A stretch of DNA of 64,000 nucleotides, from assembly GCA_018402665.1 (NCBI GenBank), contig JAGYIN010000001.1:186001-250000 (forward strand), read 5' to 3'. Shown here one piece after another: positions 24,630-37,679 of this stretch; position 1 is the stretch's first letter, and every line of letters begins with the position of its first letter. The stretch comes from Schleiferiaceae bacterium. GTDB taxonomy: Bacteria > Bacteroidota > Bacteroidia > Flavobacteriales > Schleiferiaceae. The translations under genes and the position numbers were made by a program. The notes beneath the pieces are model-generated. The model was not told where the DNA came from. It did not search any database and saw only the letters and a list, made by a program, of their open reading frames with translations.

Positions 24630-26455
24630 TGCCTACCATTAGTATACTTCCTGATCACGTTGCTAACCAAATCGCAGCAGGAGAAGTGGTTCAACGCCCC
24701 GCCTCAGTGGTAAAAGAACTGCTGGAAAACAGTATAGATGCGGGTGCCACGAAGATCACCTTAGCCTTGATAGGTTCAGGCAAGACGAGCATTAGTGTTA
24801 CAGATAACGGCACAGGCATGGATGCCGAGGATGCGGAAAACTGTTTTTTAAGGCACGCCACCTCTAAAATCAAATCCGCTGACGACCTGTTTCAACTTAC
24901 CACGCGCGGGTTCAGAGGTGAGGCGATGGCTTCCATTGGTGCCGTTGCTCACGTACTCTTAAGAACAAATCAGAACGAAGAAGGCCTGGGGCTAGAATTA
25001 AAGTTAGAAGACAGCACGCTACAATCCGTCGTGCCTTACCCATGGAACAAGGGAACCCAAGTCGTCGTTAAAAATCTGTTTTACAACATCCCAGCGCGAC
25101 GTAAATTCCTTAAAAACGATCGAATAGAACTGCGCCATTGTATTGATGAATTTCATCGTGTCGCCCTCGTTCACGGCCATATTGAGTGGATTATGAAAAG
25201 TGATGAAAACTTACTTTTCCATCTAAAACCAGCGCCCTTACGTCAACGCATCACAGGAATTTTTGGAAGAAAGTTCGACGAGCGCCTTGTCCCCATTCAA
25301 GAAGCTACGGAGGTGGTGCAATTGGAAGGTTTTATTTTAAAACCCGAATTTGCCAAAAAGAAACGTGGAGAACAGTTCTTTTTTGTCAATGGGCGCTACA
25401 TTAAATCACCCTATTTACACAATGCACTTCGCGAAGCTTTTGAGGATGTTCTCACGGGCGACCATCATCCCGGGTATTTCTTATACCTGAGCGTAGATCC
25501 CGCCGAAATTGATGTCAACATACATCCGACGAAAACGGAGATTAAATTTGAAGATGAACGCGCCATTTACGCCGTCATAAGAAGTGCTGCGCGCCACGCT
25601 ATTGGCCAATTCAACGTCGCCCCGACTATTGATTTCGATGCTGAGCACAGTTTTTCAGTACCTCCTTTACCCGAGGGACAGCTGCCTAGGGTGCCTCAAA
25701 TTAAGGTCAACCCTAACTTCAACCCTTTCGAGACCACCCAATCGCCGCAACCACGCTTCCGATCAGACGACGAGAAATACCAGCGCATTCAGCAAGAGAA
25801 ATACCTGAACACTGCACAAACCTTCGAATATTCCTCAGAAGATGAAATCAAGGATTTTTGGAATGACAATCCCGCAACTACCGGAACGAACGAGCATACC
25901 AACGAAGCGATGGTTTGGGGCAAGCACATGGTCACACTCTTGGGAAGAAAATTACTAATCATCAATATTTCTGCGGCGAGATACCGCATTTTCTACGACC
26001 AATTCTTAGAGAAATTACGCCACACAACACTGCCTTCTCAGCAACTTCTTTTTCCTGAGGAAATTCAAGTCGGCCTTTCTGACCAAGCCCTGCTGAAAGA
26101 ATACGAGGGTTGGTTTGCCTCCGCCGGTTTTGACTTGAGGGCTGCGAAAAACCCCGGCGAATTTTCTTTGGTAGGCGCACCCATGTTGCTCGCACCAGAA
26201 GAGGCGGTTCCCGCATTGGAGGAACTTCTCGAGCAGTTAAAACATTTAGACACGGAATCTATAGAATCGGCGTTGCTTAAATCGTTTGCACAAACCTTGG
26301 CGAAAAAAGCAGCCAATAGTGAATTCGTTAAAACTAAGGAGGCACTGCAAGCGTTAAAGGAACAACTGCTGAGCAGCAGCAACCCACAATACTCACCTTC
26401 GGGGAAAAAAGTCATTCTAGAATTGGCTCCTGAGGATTTAGACACTCTCTTATGA
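24629..26455 (+). CDS. mutL: DNA mismatch repair protein MutL
   Basis: 608 aa, GTG start. N-terminal GHKL ATPase: ELLENSIDAGA (~30-40), DNGTGM (~60-65), and TRGFRGEAMASIGAV (~91-105), then the transducer domain with FFVNGRYIKSP and DVNIHPTK. After a linker (~350-420) comes a C-terminal dimerisation domain. The place where endonuclease-type MutLs carry DQHA(x)2E(x)4E reads NISAARYRIFYD (~444-455), and the CxHGRPT-like end motif is replaced by NPQYSPSGKK, so the nuclease site seems absent. It overlaps both neighbours: TAGTG upstream and ATGA with the rhomboid gene. Confidence 0.96.
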   Translation: MPTISILPDHVANQIAAGEVVQRPASVVKELLENSIDAGATKITLALIGSGKTSISVTDNGTGMDAEDAENCFLRHATSKIKSADDLFQLTTRGFRGEAMASIGAVAHVLLRTNQNEEGLGLELKLEDSTLQSVVPYPWNKGTQVVVKNLFYNIPARRKFLKNDRIELRHCIDEFHRVALVHGHIEWIMKSDENLLFHLKPAPLRQRITGIFGRKFDERLVPIQEATEVVQLEGFILKPEFAKKKRGEQFFFVNGRYIKSPYLHNALREAFEDVLTGDHHPGYFLYLSVDPAEIDVNIHPTKTEIKFEDERAIYAVIRSAARHAIGQFNVAPTIDFDAEHSFSVPPLPEGQLPRVPQIKVNPNFNPFETTQSPQPRFRSDDEKYQRIQQEKYLNTAQTFEYSSEDEIKDFWNDNPATTGTNEHTNEAMVWGKHMVTLLGRKLLIINISAARYRIFYDQFLEKLRHTTLPSQQLLFPEEIQVGLSDQALLKEYEGWFASAGFDLRAAKNPGEFSLVGAPMLLAPEEAVPALEELLEQLKHLDTESIESALLKSFAQTLAKKAANSEFVKTKEALQALKEQLLSSSNPQYSPSGKKVILELAPEDLDTLL

Positions 26456-27183
26456 TCGTACAGCGCAGTTTCAACTTAATGCCCACCGTAGTAAAGAATC
26501 TTCTCATTATCAACGGATTGTTCTTTTTAGGCATGATTTCGATGCGAACAACATTCGGCATCGACATTACCGATTGGCTGGGGCTTTACTTTCCAGCGTC
26601 ATCAGAATTCCTTCCGGTACAGCTAGTGACACACATGTTCATGCATGGCAACTTTGGGCACATATTTTCAAATATGCTGATGCTTTGGTTCCTTGGCTCT
26701 GCGATGGAAAATCATTGGGGGGCCAAACGCTTTCTCACCTATTATTTGCTGACCGGACTGGGTGCCAGCGCCCTTCAGATCGGCGTTAACGCAATTGAAT
26801 ACTTTCAACTTAGTGCTGCGCTTGATGCCAGTGCCGTTGAGACCATAACGCGTGACGGTAAAGAACTGATTGATCGTGGATTCAACTATACCAATGCTAC
26901 CTGGGGTAGTTTGAACCGATTACTCAATGCACCCATGGTCGGTGCTTCAGGAGCCGTATTCGGTGTGCTGCTTGCTTTCGGTATGACCTTCCCCAATCAA
27001 GTCATCTATCTGAATTTCCTATTCCCTATAAAAGCGAAGTATTTTGTGATCGGATATGGGCTATTAGAACTTTACAACGGATTCAGTGTAAGTAATAGTG
27101 GTATTGCACATTTCGCGCACTTAGGGGGTATGCTCTTTGGCTTTATTCTCATCAGAAAATGGCGCAGAGATATGTATCTTTAA
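26452..27183 (+). CDS. rhomboid-family intramembrane serine protease (first copy)
   Basis: 243 aa, about six membrane helices. Catalytic serine in GASGAVFG (Ser166) and catalytic histidine in HFAHLGG (His223); the HxxxN-type segment HGNFGHIFSNM (65-75) gives the oxyanion side chains. It should cut membrane-anchored substrates within the bilayer. A loop of ~45 residues (116-160) between helices is longer than usual. It overlaps mutL by four bases (ATGA) and is followed 16 bases later by a second rhomboid gene. Confidence 0.93.
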   Translation: MIVQRSFNLMPTVVKNLLIINGLFFLGMISMRTTFGIDITDWLGLYFPASSEFLPVQLVTHMFMHGNFGHIFSNMLMLWFLGSAMENHWGAKRFLTYYLLTGLGASALQIGVNAIEYFQLSAALDASAVETITRDGKELIDRGFNYTNATWGSLNRLLNAPMVGASGAVFGVLLAFGMTFPNQVIYLNFLFPIKAKYFVIGYGLLELYNGFSVSNSGIAHFAHLGGMLFGFILIRKWRRDMYL

Positions 27184-27199
27184 ACCTTACCAATAGAAC

Positions 27200-28102
27200 A
27201 TGAGCGACTTCTTTACTAGAGTAAAACACGATGCGTTTAAGGGCGATTACCTCACCCGTTTGCTCTATTTAAACATCGCCGTCTTTCTTGCATTTAGCTT
27301 GACTAATGCTTTTACGAGCCTATTCACAGGTAACTTTGGACTGATACCGCGCATTGGGGACGACCTTTTGGCACTGCCTTCTAACCCATTAAAGTTTGCC
27401 TTACGTCCCTGGACCATTTTGACCTACATGTTTACACATTTCGGTTTCCGTCACATACTTTTTAACATGATCATCCTCTATTTTTCGGGGAAGATGCTGA
27501 TGGAGTACCTCGGAGAACGACGCATGCTCTCGTTGTATATCTACGGTGGAATTGGTGGTGGTGTACTCTATATTATTCTCTACAACATCAGTCCTATCCT
27601 CACCTCAGGATCAATGGTTGGCGCAAGCGCAGGGGTCATTGCCATTCTTGGCGGGCGCCCTATAATACCTAATATGCCCGTCCGACTTTGGGGAATTTTT
27701 GAGGTAAAGTATTGGATGCTTGCTGCCGGACTAGTGCTTCTTGATGTACTCAATTTAACCAGTGAAAATGCAGGCGGCCACATTGCCCATCTCGGTGGTG
27801 CGATTGTTGCTTTTTTCTTTATTCGAAGCATGCGCGCGGGTAACGAATGGAATGTATACTTATTCCAGGTCATTGACTTTGTTCGTGGCGGTCTTCAACC
27901 CCAGCAGCGCAAAGGGAAAAAAGGATTCAGTTTCGGCGAAAGAAATTATAAAAACAGCGGTCAGAAAGCCTCATCCCCGAAAGCCGGTAGCGCTGATGAT
28001 ACCGCTCGTATGAATGAAATTCTCGAAAAGATCAAAGCAACAGGCTATGATAGTCTATCGAAAGAAGAAAAAGCATTCCTCTTCAAAATCTCGAAAGATT
28101 AA
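27200..28102 (+). CDS. rhomboid-family intramembrane serine protease (second copy) with cytosolic tail
   Basis: 300 aa. Six membrane helices with catalytic GASAGV (Ser143) and HIAHLGG (His197), plus HFGFRHILFNM (80-90). Beyond residue ~225 a soluble C-terminal tail runs to the end, closing in a helix ARMNEILEKIKATGYDSLSK, which looks like the short conserved tail seen on Bacteroidota rhomboids (DUF6576 type). The pair is diverged rather than a recent duplication: only the active-site blocks align by eye. The next gene starts directly after its stop (TAAGTG). Confidence 0.93.
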   Translation: MSDFFTRVKHDAFKGDYLTRLLYLNIAVFLAFSLTNAFTSLFTGNFGLIPRIGDDLLALPSNPLKFALRPWTILTYMFTHFGFRHILFNMIILYFSGKMLMEYLGERRMLSLYIYGGIGGGVLYIILYNISPILTSGSMVGASAGVIAILGGRPIIPNMPVRLWGIFEVKYWMLAAGLVLLDVLNLTSENAGGHIAHLGGAIVAFFFIRSMRAGNEWNVYLFQVIDFVRGGLQPQQRKGKKGFSFGERNYKNSGQKASSPKAGSADDTARMNEILEKIKATGYDSLSKEEKAFLFKISKD

Positions 28103-29126
28103 GTGAAAAAGCGGCTTATTTTACTCCATTGGTTGAACCTCGTTTTAACCGGAGTGACTCTAGCTACGGCAATCGGGAGTCTCATTCCTTCGCAGTTTAT
28201 CCCGGGAGTAAGTATCCTCTCTTTACTCCTTCCGCTCCTGGTCGTTCCCCACTTAATTGCATTCCTCTTTTGGGTTCGATTTAAACCGAGAAAATCCATT
28301 ACGAATCTTTTTGGACTCGCTCTTATTGCCTTTCCTCTAATGACGCAATGGCCCTTTGCCCGTGCCAGCGAATCCTTGGGCGATGAGATCAAAGTAGCTT
28401 CTTACAACGTGCGGGCATTTTATCAAACGACCAATGCGGCACAAGAAATTGGGAATTGGGCCCAAAAATCATCTATTGATATTCTGTGTATGCAAGAGAT
28501 TCGTCGCAGTGCAGCCGCCCCACTGGCAAAACAGTATCCCTACCGCGTTTACGCACCCGAACGTAGAAATTATTCGGTAGCCATTTACTCAAAATACCCC
28601 ATCATAAAGCATTCCCCGCTCGTTTACACCAGCCTAACCGCACAAGGTTATGCGCGAACAAGCGCTCAATATGCAGATGTCGTGCTTCCTTACGACACCG
28701 TTCGAATACTCAACGTTCACCTCAGCTCTACGGGTCTTCAAGATCAAGACATGGAAGCGGTTCATTCGAGAGATGAACTTTTAGAAACGGGCCAATTCGT
28801 TCTGAGTAAACTCGCTTCTACGGATAGAAACAGAGGACTGCAAGCCAATCATATCGTTGAATGGGTCCAGGAAAGTCCTCATCCCGTGATCTTAACCGGT
28901 GATTTTAATGGAGCGCCTGGCGGTAATTTGTACTGGCGATTGCTACGACACCTTCAGGATCCATACATTTTAGACGGATATGGAACTATGGGTTCCTTCG
29001 AACCGCTCGCGAGAAGAGGGCTGTTTTTTAAAATTGATTGGACGATGCACAGCCCTGAATTACACTCAAAGGGCCAATTCATTGACAACATCACCCTAAG
29101 CGACCACCGGCCTCTCGTCACAAGAT

Positions 29127-32637
<3,511 letters not shown>

Positions 32638-32658
32638 TTATGTTTAATGCTATCCTAA

Positions 32659-32666
32659 CAAAGATA
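32659..32666 (-). promoter_or_regulatory. -7 promoter box (TATCTTTG) of gyrB
   Basis: Perfect TAnnTTTG box on the minus strand, 36 bases before the gyrB ATG. A TTTTTG lies upstream, but spacing (13) is short. Confidence 0.5.
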
Positions 32667-32693
32667 CCTTTTAGGTACCCAAAAAGCGAGAAA

Positions 32694-32713
32694 AGGGGCA
32701 CTAAGCCCCTCTT
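32694..32713 (-). terminator. weak hairpin terminator after the beta-barrel gene
   Basis: GGGGC / GCCCC stem with a five-base loop, followed by TTTT on the minus strand, about 55 bases past the stop at 32768. Confidence 0.4.
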
Positions 32714-32767
32714 CATTTACCAACATTTTTATTAACATTTACGCGGTTTTCGCTCGCTTCAACCCCC

Positions 32768-34426
32768 TTAAAATTGGTAGTTCAAAACAAACAAGCCTCT
32801 AGTGCCCCGGACACGGTAACCTAAATAGGTTTGGTAGTCCTGATTGAGCAAGTTGTAGGCACGTAAACTGATGCTTAGATTCTCATTGATTTCGTAACCC
32901 AATTGCAGGTTAACATCCGTGTAGGCCTCTAGACTCAGTTCCGTTGCAGCACCAGCATATCTACCACTTACGTGCTTTGCGGCGGCCGAAACGCGAAGGT
33001 CGTTGATTTCATAGGACAATAGACCACCAATTACCGCGCCTTCACGGCCAAAGTAGTCGTCGCCAGAATACGCGTTGAACTGTGCGTATGTACTGGCCGT
33101 AAATTGTTTTAAGGGCACATTTAATTCGCCACGAAAAGAGGTTTTTAATACTTGCTGAGCATAACCGACGGAGAGCGCTGGCAGAAAGGAACCGTTTACA
33201 TCTACAGGGGCTAGTAAAGTGTCCCTCATGAATTGGACCGCGTCGTTCATAAAGGTCATGGCACCTTCTAATCGGTACTGTACTTTACCGATGAGTGCAC
33301 CTTGCATACCTACATAACCGCGGTTTTGACCCGATAAACGCAATTCTTGATCTAAAGAAATCTGTGGTACCTCTTTCAACAAACCTTGCAGCGTTTGCTG
33401 CTTTGAAGTACCGTCCCATCCCCCATAAATAGCAAGCGTACGTCGTAAAATTTCTGCCTGGAGATTGACCTTGGGGAACACATAGAATTCGAAGCGGTCT
33501 AACGCAAGACCCACGGTTTGCGTCCCCGTGAAATCTAAACCGAATTCATAGGTAAGTATGCCGTTTTTACCTCTTGTGATGGGCGCTACAGTAAAATTGT
33601 GGTACTGCCCCCCCATTGCAGACCATCCGTTGTATTGCGAAAACTGGTAACCCAAATCTAAAATGATATCCTGATCACCCGCAGCTAATTCCAAAGTGTG
33701 TGCCGTTCGAGCAAGGTGTTCACTGGTGGCAAAACCCGCATGAGTGTAGAGATACGAAAGTCCGCCACTGCGATACGTCGCCAGCACCTTACTTGTAGGG
33801 TTAGAAGTTCGCAACCATTGCTGGTTAACGCCGTAAGTCTGCTGCCAAGCCCCGCTCACCGTGTCCAACTGGTTCGTATCCAGCGCGCCAAAGAAACTGT
33901 GGTAGTTCGCTCCAAGCAGTACCTGAGTTTTAAAATTCCAATTCTTCGTAGCACGTTGAAAATCTGCCAATACCGTATTCTCGTAGGTCGGCTGCGTATA
34001 GAAGGGACTGTTTACACCACCTAAGGTTCCGTCATGTAGTGCTTTTATGCCCCAAACATTCTTTTTACTCCTTGGCGAAGAAAGTACGAAACTCGCGAAC
34101 GTTCCGGTATAATTGCCCGCACCCAAGCTCACTTTTTGAGTGGGTAATTTTGGCAACTTGACACGACCGAGCTGAATGCTAGGAATAGGATCTGGATCAA
34201 AATCGATGACCATGCCTTTGGGTTGAATGCGTACGGTGACCGCCAATTTCTCCGAGGTCGTATCTGCAAATGAAGGCTGCTCTGAAATTTTATGTGCAGA
34301 GCGCACCTGTGCCTTGTAGTCTTCAACCACTCTAATTTCGACGCTTTTAACCTCATCGCCCGGTTCTTCTTGACTCCAAGCCAATACTGGCAACAAAAAG
34401 AGTCCTACTAATGCTATCTTTTTCAT
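32768..34426 (-). CDS. outer-membrane beta-barrel protein, TonB-receptor-like, lacking a plug
   Basis: 552 aa with signal peptide MKKIALVGLFLLPVLAWSQ. After ~100 soluble residues, alternating beta strands run to the C-terminus, which ends in YRVRGTRGLFVLNYQF, a typical final barrel strand with terminal Phe. The stretch AYNLLNQDYQTYLGYRVRGTRG is like the last strands of TonB-dependent receptors, but no plug domain or TonB box is visible. It lies 6 bases after the 1026-residue TPR protein, so the two form an operon and probably one envelope complex (inference). Cargo unknown. Confidence 0.8.
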   Translation of the reverse strand: MKKIALVGLFLLPVLAWSQEEPGDEVKSVEIRVVEDYKAQVRSAHKISEQPSFADTTSEKLAVTVRIQPKGMVIDFDPDPIPSIQLGRVKLPKLPTQKVSLGAGNYTGTFASFVLSSPRSKKNVWGIKALHDGTLGGVNSPFYTQPTYENTVLADFQRATKNWNFKTQVLLGANYHSFFGALDTNQLDTVSGAWQQTYGVNQQWLRTSNPTSKVLATYRSGGLSYLYTHAGFATSEHLARTAHTLELAAGDQDIILDLGYQFSQYNGWSAMGGQYHNFTVAPITRGKNGILTYEFGLDFTGTQTVGLALDRFEFYVFPKVNLQAEILRRTLAIYGGWDGTSKQQTLQGLLKEVPQISLDQELRLSGQNRGYVGMQGALIGKVQYRLEGAMTFMNDAVQFMRDTLLAPVDVNGSFLPALSVGYAQQVLKTSFRGELNVPLKQFTASTYAQFNAYSGDDYFGREGAVIGGLLSYEINDLRVSAAAKHVSGRYAGAATELSLEAYTDVNLQLGYEINENLSISLRAYNLLNQDYQTYLGYRVRGTRGLFVLNYQF

Positions 34427-34432
34427 ACGTCG

Positions 34433-37400
34433 TTACTCTTCAATTTCTTCTAATTCTTCCAAATCTGCCCCTTCTACATTCAGGCTATCTACACCAAATG
34501 TGGATTGAGCCTCACGTTCGCGAAGGAGCGCCAGATCTGCTTTGAATTGCTGTGCCTCCTGCGCTATAGTGCCAAAGTCTGCATTTTCAATAATGAAATC
34601 TAGCGTATAGTTCGCCTGGAAATCATCTTGAAGTCCTGCATAATTTTTCGCCATCAGGAGTAACGATTTCCAACGCCACTGTGGGTAGGTTGGTAAATTG
34701 TCGATCATCCAGAAGATGCGTTCGTTCGATGCTTCGAATTGGGCTTGAATAAATTCGAACTGGGCCAAATAATAATTGGATTCCGCCTGCGCCTCACCCT
34801 TAATCTCTTTAGAGACTTGCGTGTAGTAACGTTTCGCATTTGCACTGTCGTTCAAACTCAAGGCACTTCGTGCTGCATTTAGAAGCGCTTCTGAACGCCA
34901 TTCAGCCGGGAGGCCTTCATCCTGTAATAAACTTTCAGCATATTGCATAACTACAGGAACATCCGATAAGGCCTTTGCACAACGCATTAATCCAAGACGT
35001 GCACGACGACCTTCATCCGCATTCCCCACAAGACTAACCACCTGCTGGAAGTAAGTAAAGGCACTTTCATACGCTTCATCCGCATAATACAAACTTGCCA
35101 AACGCTCCACCGTTCTCTTGCGGAAACTCAATTCTCCAGAGCGCTCAACGGCCTCATAACCTGTTATTGCCAGGGCATCATCCCCTTCGGAGAAAGCGCA
35201 TTCAGCCATATAGTAGTTTGCAGGAGTTCGGAAGATGCCGTCTGGGAATTTCGCAAGGTATTCTTGCATGCCTTTTTTCGCGCCAGCACAATCGCCTAAG
35301 CTGTATCTATCAAACGCACCATTGTAAAGGGTAGAGTCCAGGGCACCCTGACCTATATCTGCACCGGTAAGGGTTTGAATCCAATCAACGTAGTCGCCTA
35401 ACTGGTCCAATTCTGAATATTGAATCTTAGCAAGCCCCAAAGCCTCCTTACTTTCAGGCGTATTGGGGTAGGTTTCAACAACACGTTTAAATGCGGTCAA
35501 AGCGGCTTTCCCATTTCCTTGTGTACGGTAAATTAAACCTAGGGCGATGTGGGCATTTTTTACAAATCGACTCTTTGGATAATCGGAGATGAACGCATTG
35601 AAAATCTCCTCTGCTCGCTTATTTTTCCCGAGCTTCATGTAGGTTTCGCCCAATTCAAAATACGCATCGGTAGCGTAAACAGAATTCGGGAATTGGCCCA
35701 CCAGTGCTTCTAAGGCATCTCCTTTTTTCTGCGGCTCATCCACCAACCCGTAACAGAGGGAACGTTGGAATGCTGCATAATCCGCATCCGGCACCTGTCG
35801 ACCTAAATAAGTCGTATAATACGTAATAGCATTCGCATATTGCGCCGTCATAAAATAAGAATCCGCCAATCGAAGTTCCGCATCATTGGCCAATTTCGTT
35901 CCGAGCTTAGCACTGTTCAAAAACAGCCTGAAAGTGGTCGCTGCATTGCGGTAATCCTCTTTAGAAAAATAGGCGTATCCCTTGTTGTATAAACTGCGCT
36001 TGTATTCACTGAGCGTAGCAGAGCCTGGCGTGGCTTCGAACTTTCCTATTTCGATAAGTGCCCCGTCAAAATCATCCTCACGGTAGGCAATCTCCGCCAA
36101 CCAATAATGCGCTAAAGCTGCATAAACGTTATTCAATGGATAATCCAATGATTTATTAAATAGACGTCTCGCCGCATCGTATTGAATGGCATTAAAATGC
36201 TGTACACCTCTAAAATAAGCTACCTTTTGATACGCCCCTTGCATGGTCGGCTGATCCAGACCTGCCGCCGAAATTGCCTTCATCGCACTCTCGTAATCTT
36301 TAGAATTCAGGTACAGATTTGCGAGGTATTCATTCGCTTCCTGACGGTGACGACTGTTGGGATAAGTGCTTAAAAAGGCCTTGAAAATATCTAAGGGCTG
36401 TTCAAATGGCGTACTAGAATCGTAGGCCAATTTTGCGTAATTAAAATAAGCATCTTCTCGTAGCGACTGATCCCTCCCGCTTTCGCTGGCGCGGAAAAAG
36501 GCCGATTGAGCCTCTGTTTTCTTCCCCGTTTTCAAATAACAATCCGCAAGGTGGTAATAGGCGCTTTGTCCTAAATCGTCCCCTCGATTATGAATTTTAT
36601 TGAAGGCGCCGATGGCTTCTTCGTAGCGATTCGTTTTGTACAGCACAAAACCCAACTTATAATGATCTTGTTGGTCCAGTTTACCACCCAAAGCTTGGTG
36701 TTTTTCTAAATAGCGTGCAGCGGATTTCCAATCTTTCTTTTGGTAATATCCCTCTCCTATGAGCTTTGCAACCTCCGCAGCTCGCGAAGCTACGGCCTGC
36801 TCCAACAACGCCTCACCGACGCGCAGTAACTCATCTATTTCACCGGTTTTGTAGTAAATCTGACTGAGGTAGTACGGCACAACGCCTCCAAATTGGTCAT
36901 CACCTACGAGTAATTTAAACTGCTCTACGGCAGTACTGTACTGTTCCGCTTCGTAGGCAATGTGTCCGTAGTAATAGCGGTGGTGGCTGCGGTATTCTCC
37001 GGTATAATCTTTTCCCTGGAAGAAAAGGCTACGGGCTTTTTCTACATCTTTCGCCATCAAATGGCTGTAGGCCAATTTAAAATAGTATTCGCTCCTAAAA
37101 CTTGAAGCAACATCCTGCTGATCAATGGCACCGAGCCATTGCACGACTTTCTTATATCTGCGGTTATTAAAATAATAGTTCGCCGCCGTAATATGTGCTT
37201 CCTGCCATCGCGGACTCAATGGGTACGTTTGGGCGAAATACGTCAAAAAGTATTCGCTGTTTTCATTCATTAAGTAAAGTGCACAAAGGGCGCGGTAGAA
37301 GCTGCTCTCCTCTTTCAAGAAGCTTTGAGTAGGCAAATTAGATTCGAGCAATTCATCAAAACCGACTCTTGCCGCCGCATAGAGTCCGTCTTCAAATAAA

Positions 37401-37513
37401 TCAACACTTTCACTGTAGGTTGCTTCAAGCCCCGCTTCTAGTGGCGTCTCTTGAGCTACACCTAAATTAGTAAAGGCCAGCAACAACGCACTGTAGAGAA
37501 ATCTTCTCATCAT
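34433..37513 (-). CDS. large periplasmic TPR-repeat protein
   Basis: 1026 aa. Signal peptide MMRRFLYSALLLAFTNLGVAQ, then almost wholly tandem tetratricopeptide-type helical pairs (for example YYLSQIYYKTGEIDELLRVG, YYHLADCYLKTGKKTEAQSA), many with the TolA-associated YbgF/CpoB-like pattern YF-LGETYMKLGKNKRAEEIF...FPKSRF. The C-terminus is acidic (EGADLEELEEIEE). It should act as a protein-binding scaffold in the periplasm. The beta-barrel gene follows 6 bases later. The gene is divergent from ftsE across 166 bases. Confidence 0.88.
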   Translation of the reverse strand: MMRRFLYSALLLAFTNLGVAQETPLEAGLEATYSESVDLFEDGLYAAARVGFDELLESNLPTQSFLKEESSFYRALCALYLMNENSEYFLTYFAQTYPLSPRWQEAHITAANYYFNNRRYKKVVQWLGAIDQQDVASSFRSEYYFKLAYSHLMAKDVEKARSLFFQGKDYTGEYRSHHRYYYGHIAYEAEQYSTAVEQFKLLVGDDQFGGVVPYYLSQIYYKTGEIDELLRVGEALLEQAVASRAAEVAKLIGEGYYQKKDWKSAARYLEKHQALGGKLDQQDHYKLGFVLYKTNRYEEAIGAFNKIHNRGDDLGQSAYYHLADCYLKTGKKTEAQSAFFRASESGRDQSLREDAYFNYAKLAYDSSTPFEQPLDIFKAFLSTYPNSRHRQEANEYLANLYLNSKDYESAMKAISAAGLDQPTMQGAYQKVAYFRGVQHFNAIQYDAARRLFNKSLDYPLNNVYAALAHYWLAEIAYREDDFDGALIEIGKFEATPGSATLSEYKRSLYNKGYAYFSKEDYRNAATTFRLFLNSAKLGTKLANDAELRLADSYFMTAQYANAITYYTTYLGRQVPDADYAAFQRSLCYGLVDEPQKKGDALEALVGQFPNSVYATDAYFELGETYMKLGKNKRAEEIFNAFISDYPKSRFVKNAHIALGLIYRTQGNGKAALTAFKRVVETYPNTPESKEALGLAKIQYSELDQLGDYVDWIQTLTGADIGQGALDSTLYNGAFDRYSLGDCAGAKKGMQEYLAKFPDGIFRTPANYYMAECAFSEGDDALAITGYEAVERSGELSFRKRTVERLASLYYADEAYESAFTYFQQVVSLVGNADEGRRARLGLMRCAKALSDVPVVMQYAESLLQDEGLPAEWRSEALLNAARSALSLNDSANAKRYYTQVSKEIKGEAQAESNYYLAQFEFIQAQFEASNERIFWMIDNLPTYPQWRWKSLLLMAKNYAGLQDDFQANYTLDFIIENADFGTIAQEAQQFKADLALLREREAQSTFGVDSLNVEGADLEELEEIEE

Positions 37514-37679
37514 TATCAGGTTTATCCTTAAAAATAAACGTAGCCCTGCGCACGCCGTGCGGTAAATCAGGTTTATTAAGGGGAGTTATTCACATGAAAA
37601 AACGCAGAACCTAGGCACTTTGGTATGTTATCTAGCAAGGATTTAATAGCTTGTAGCCCTATAACTCACCACCTACTCA
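37514..37679. promoter_or_regulatory. divergent promoter region between the TPR gene and ftsE
   Basis: Minus strand: TACGTTTA (37535-37542), one base off TAnnTTTG, 21 bases before the TPR start. Plus strand: TAGCTTGT (37647-37654), a weaker match for ftsE. A 10-base direct repeat TCAGGTTTAT occurs at 37516-37525 and 37567-37576, a possible regulator site. No gene in this gap. Confidence 0.35.
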
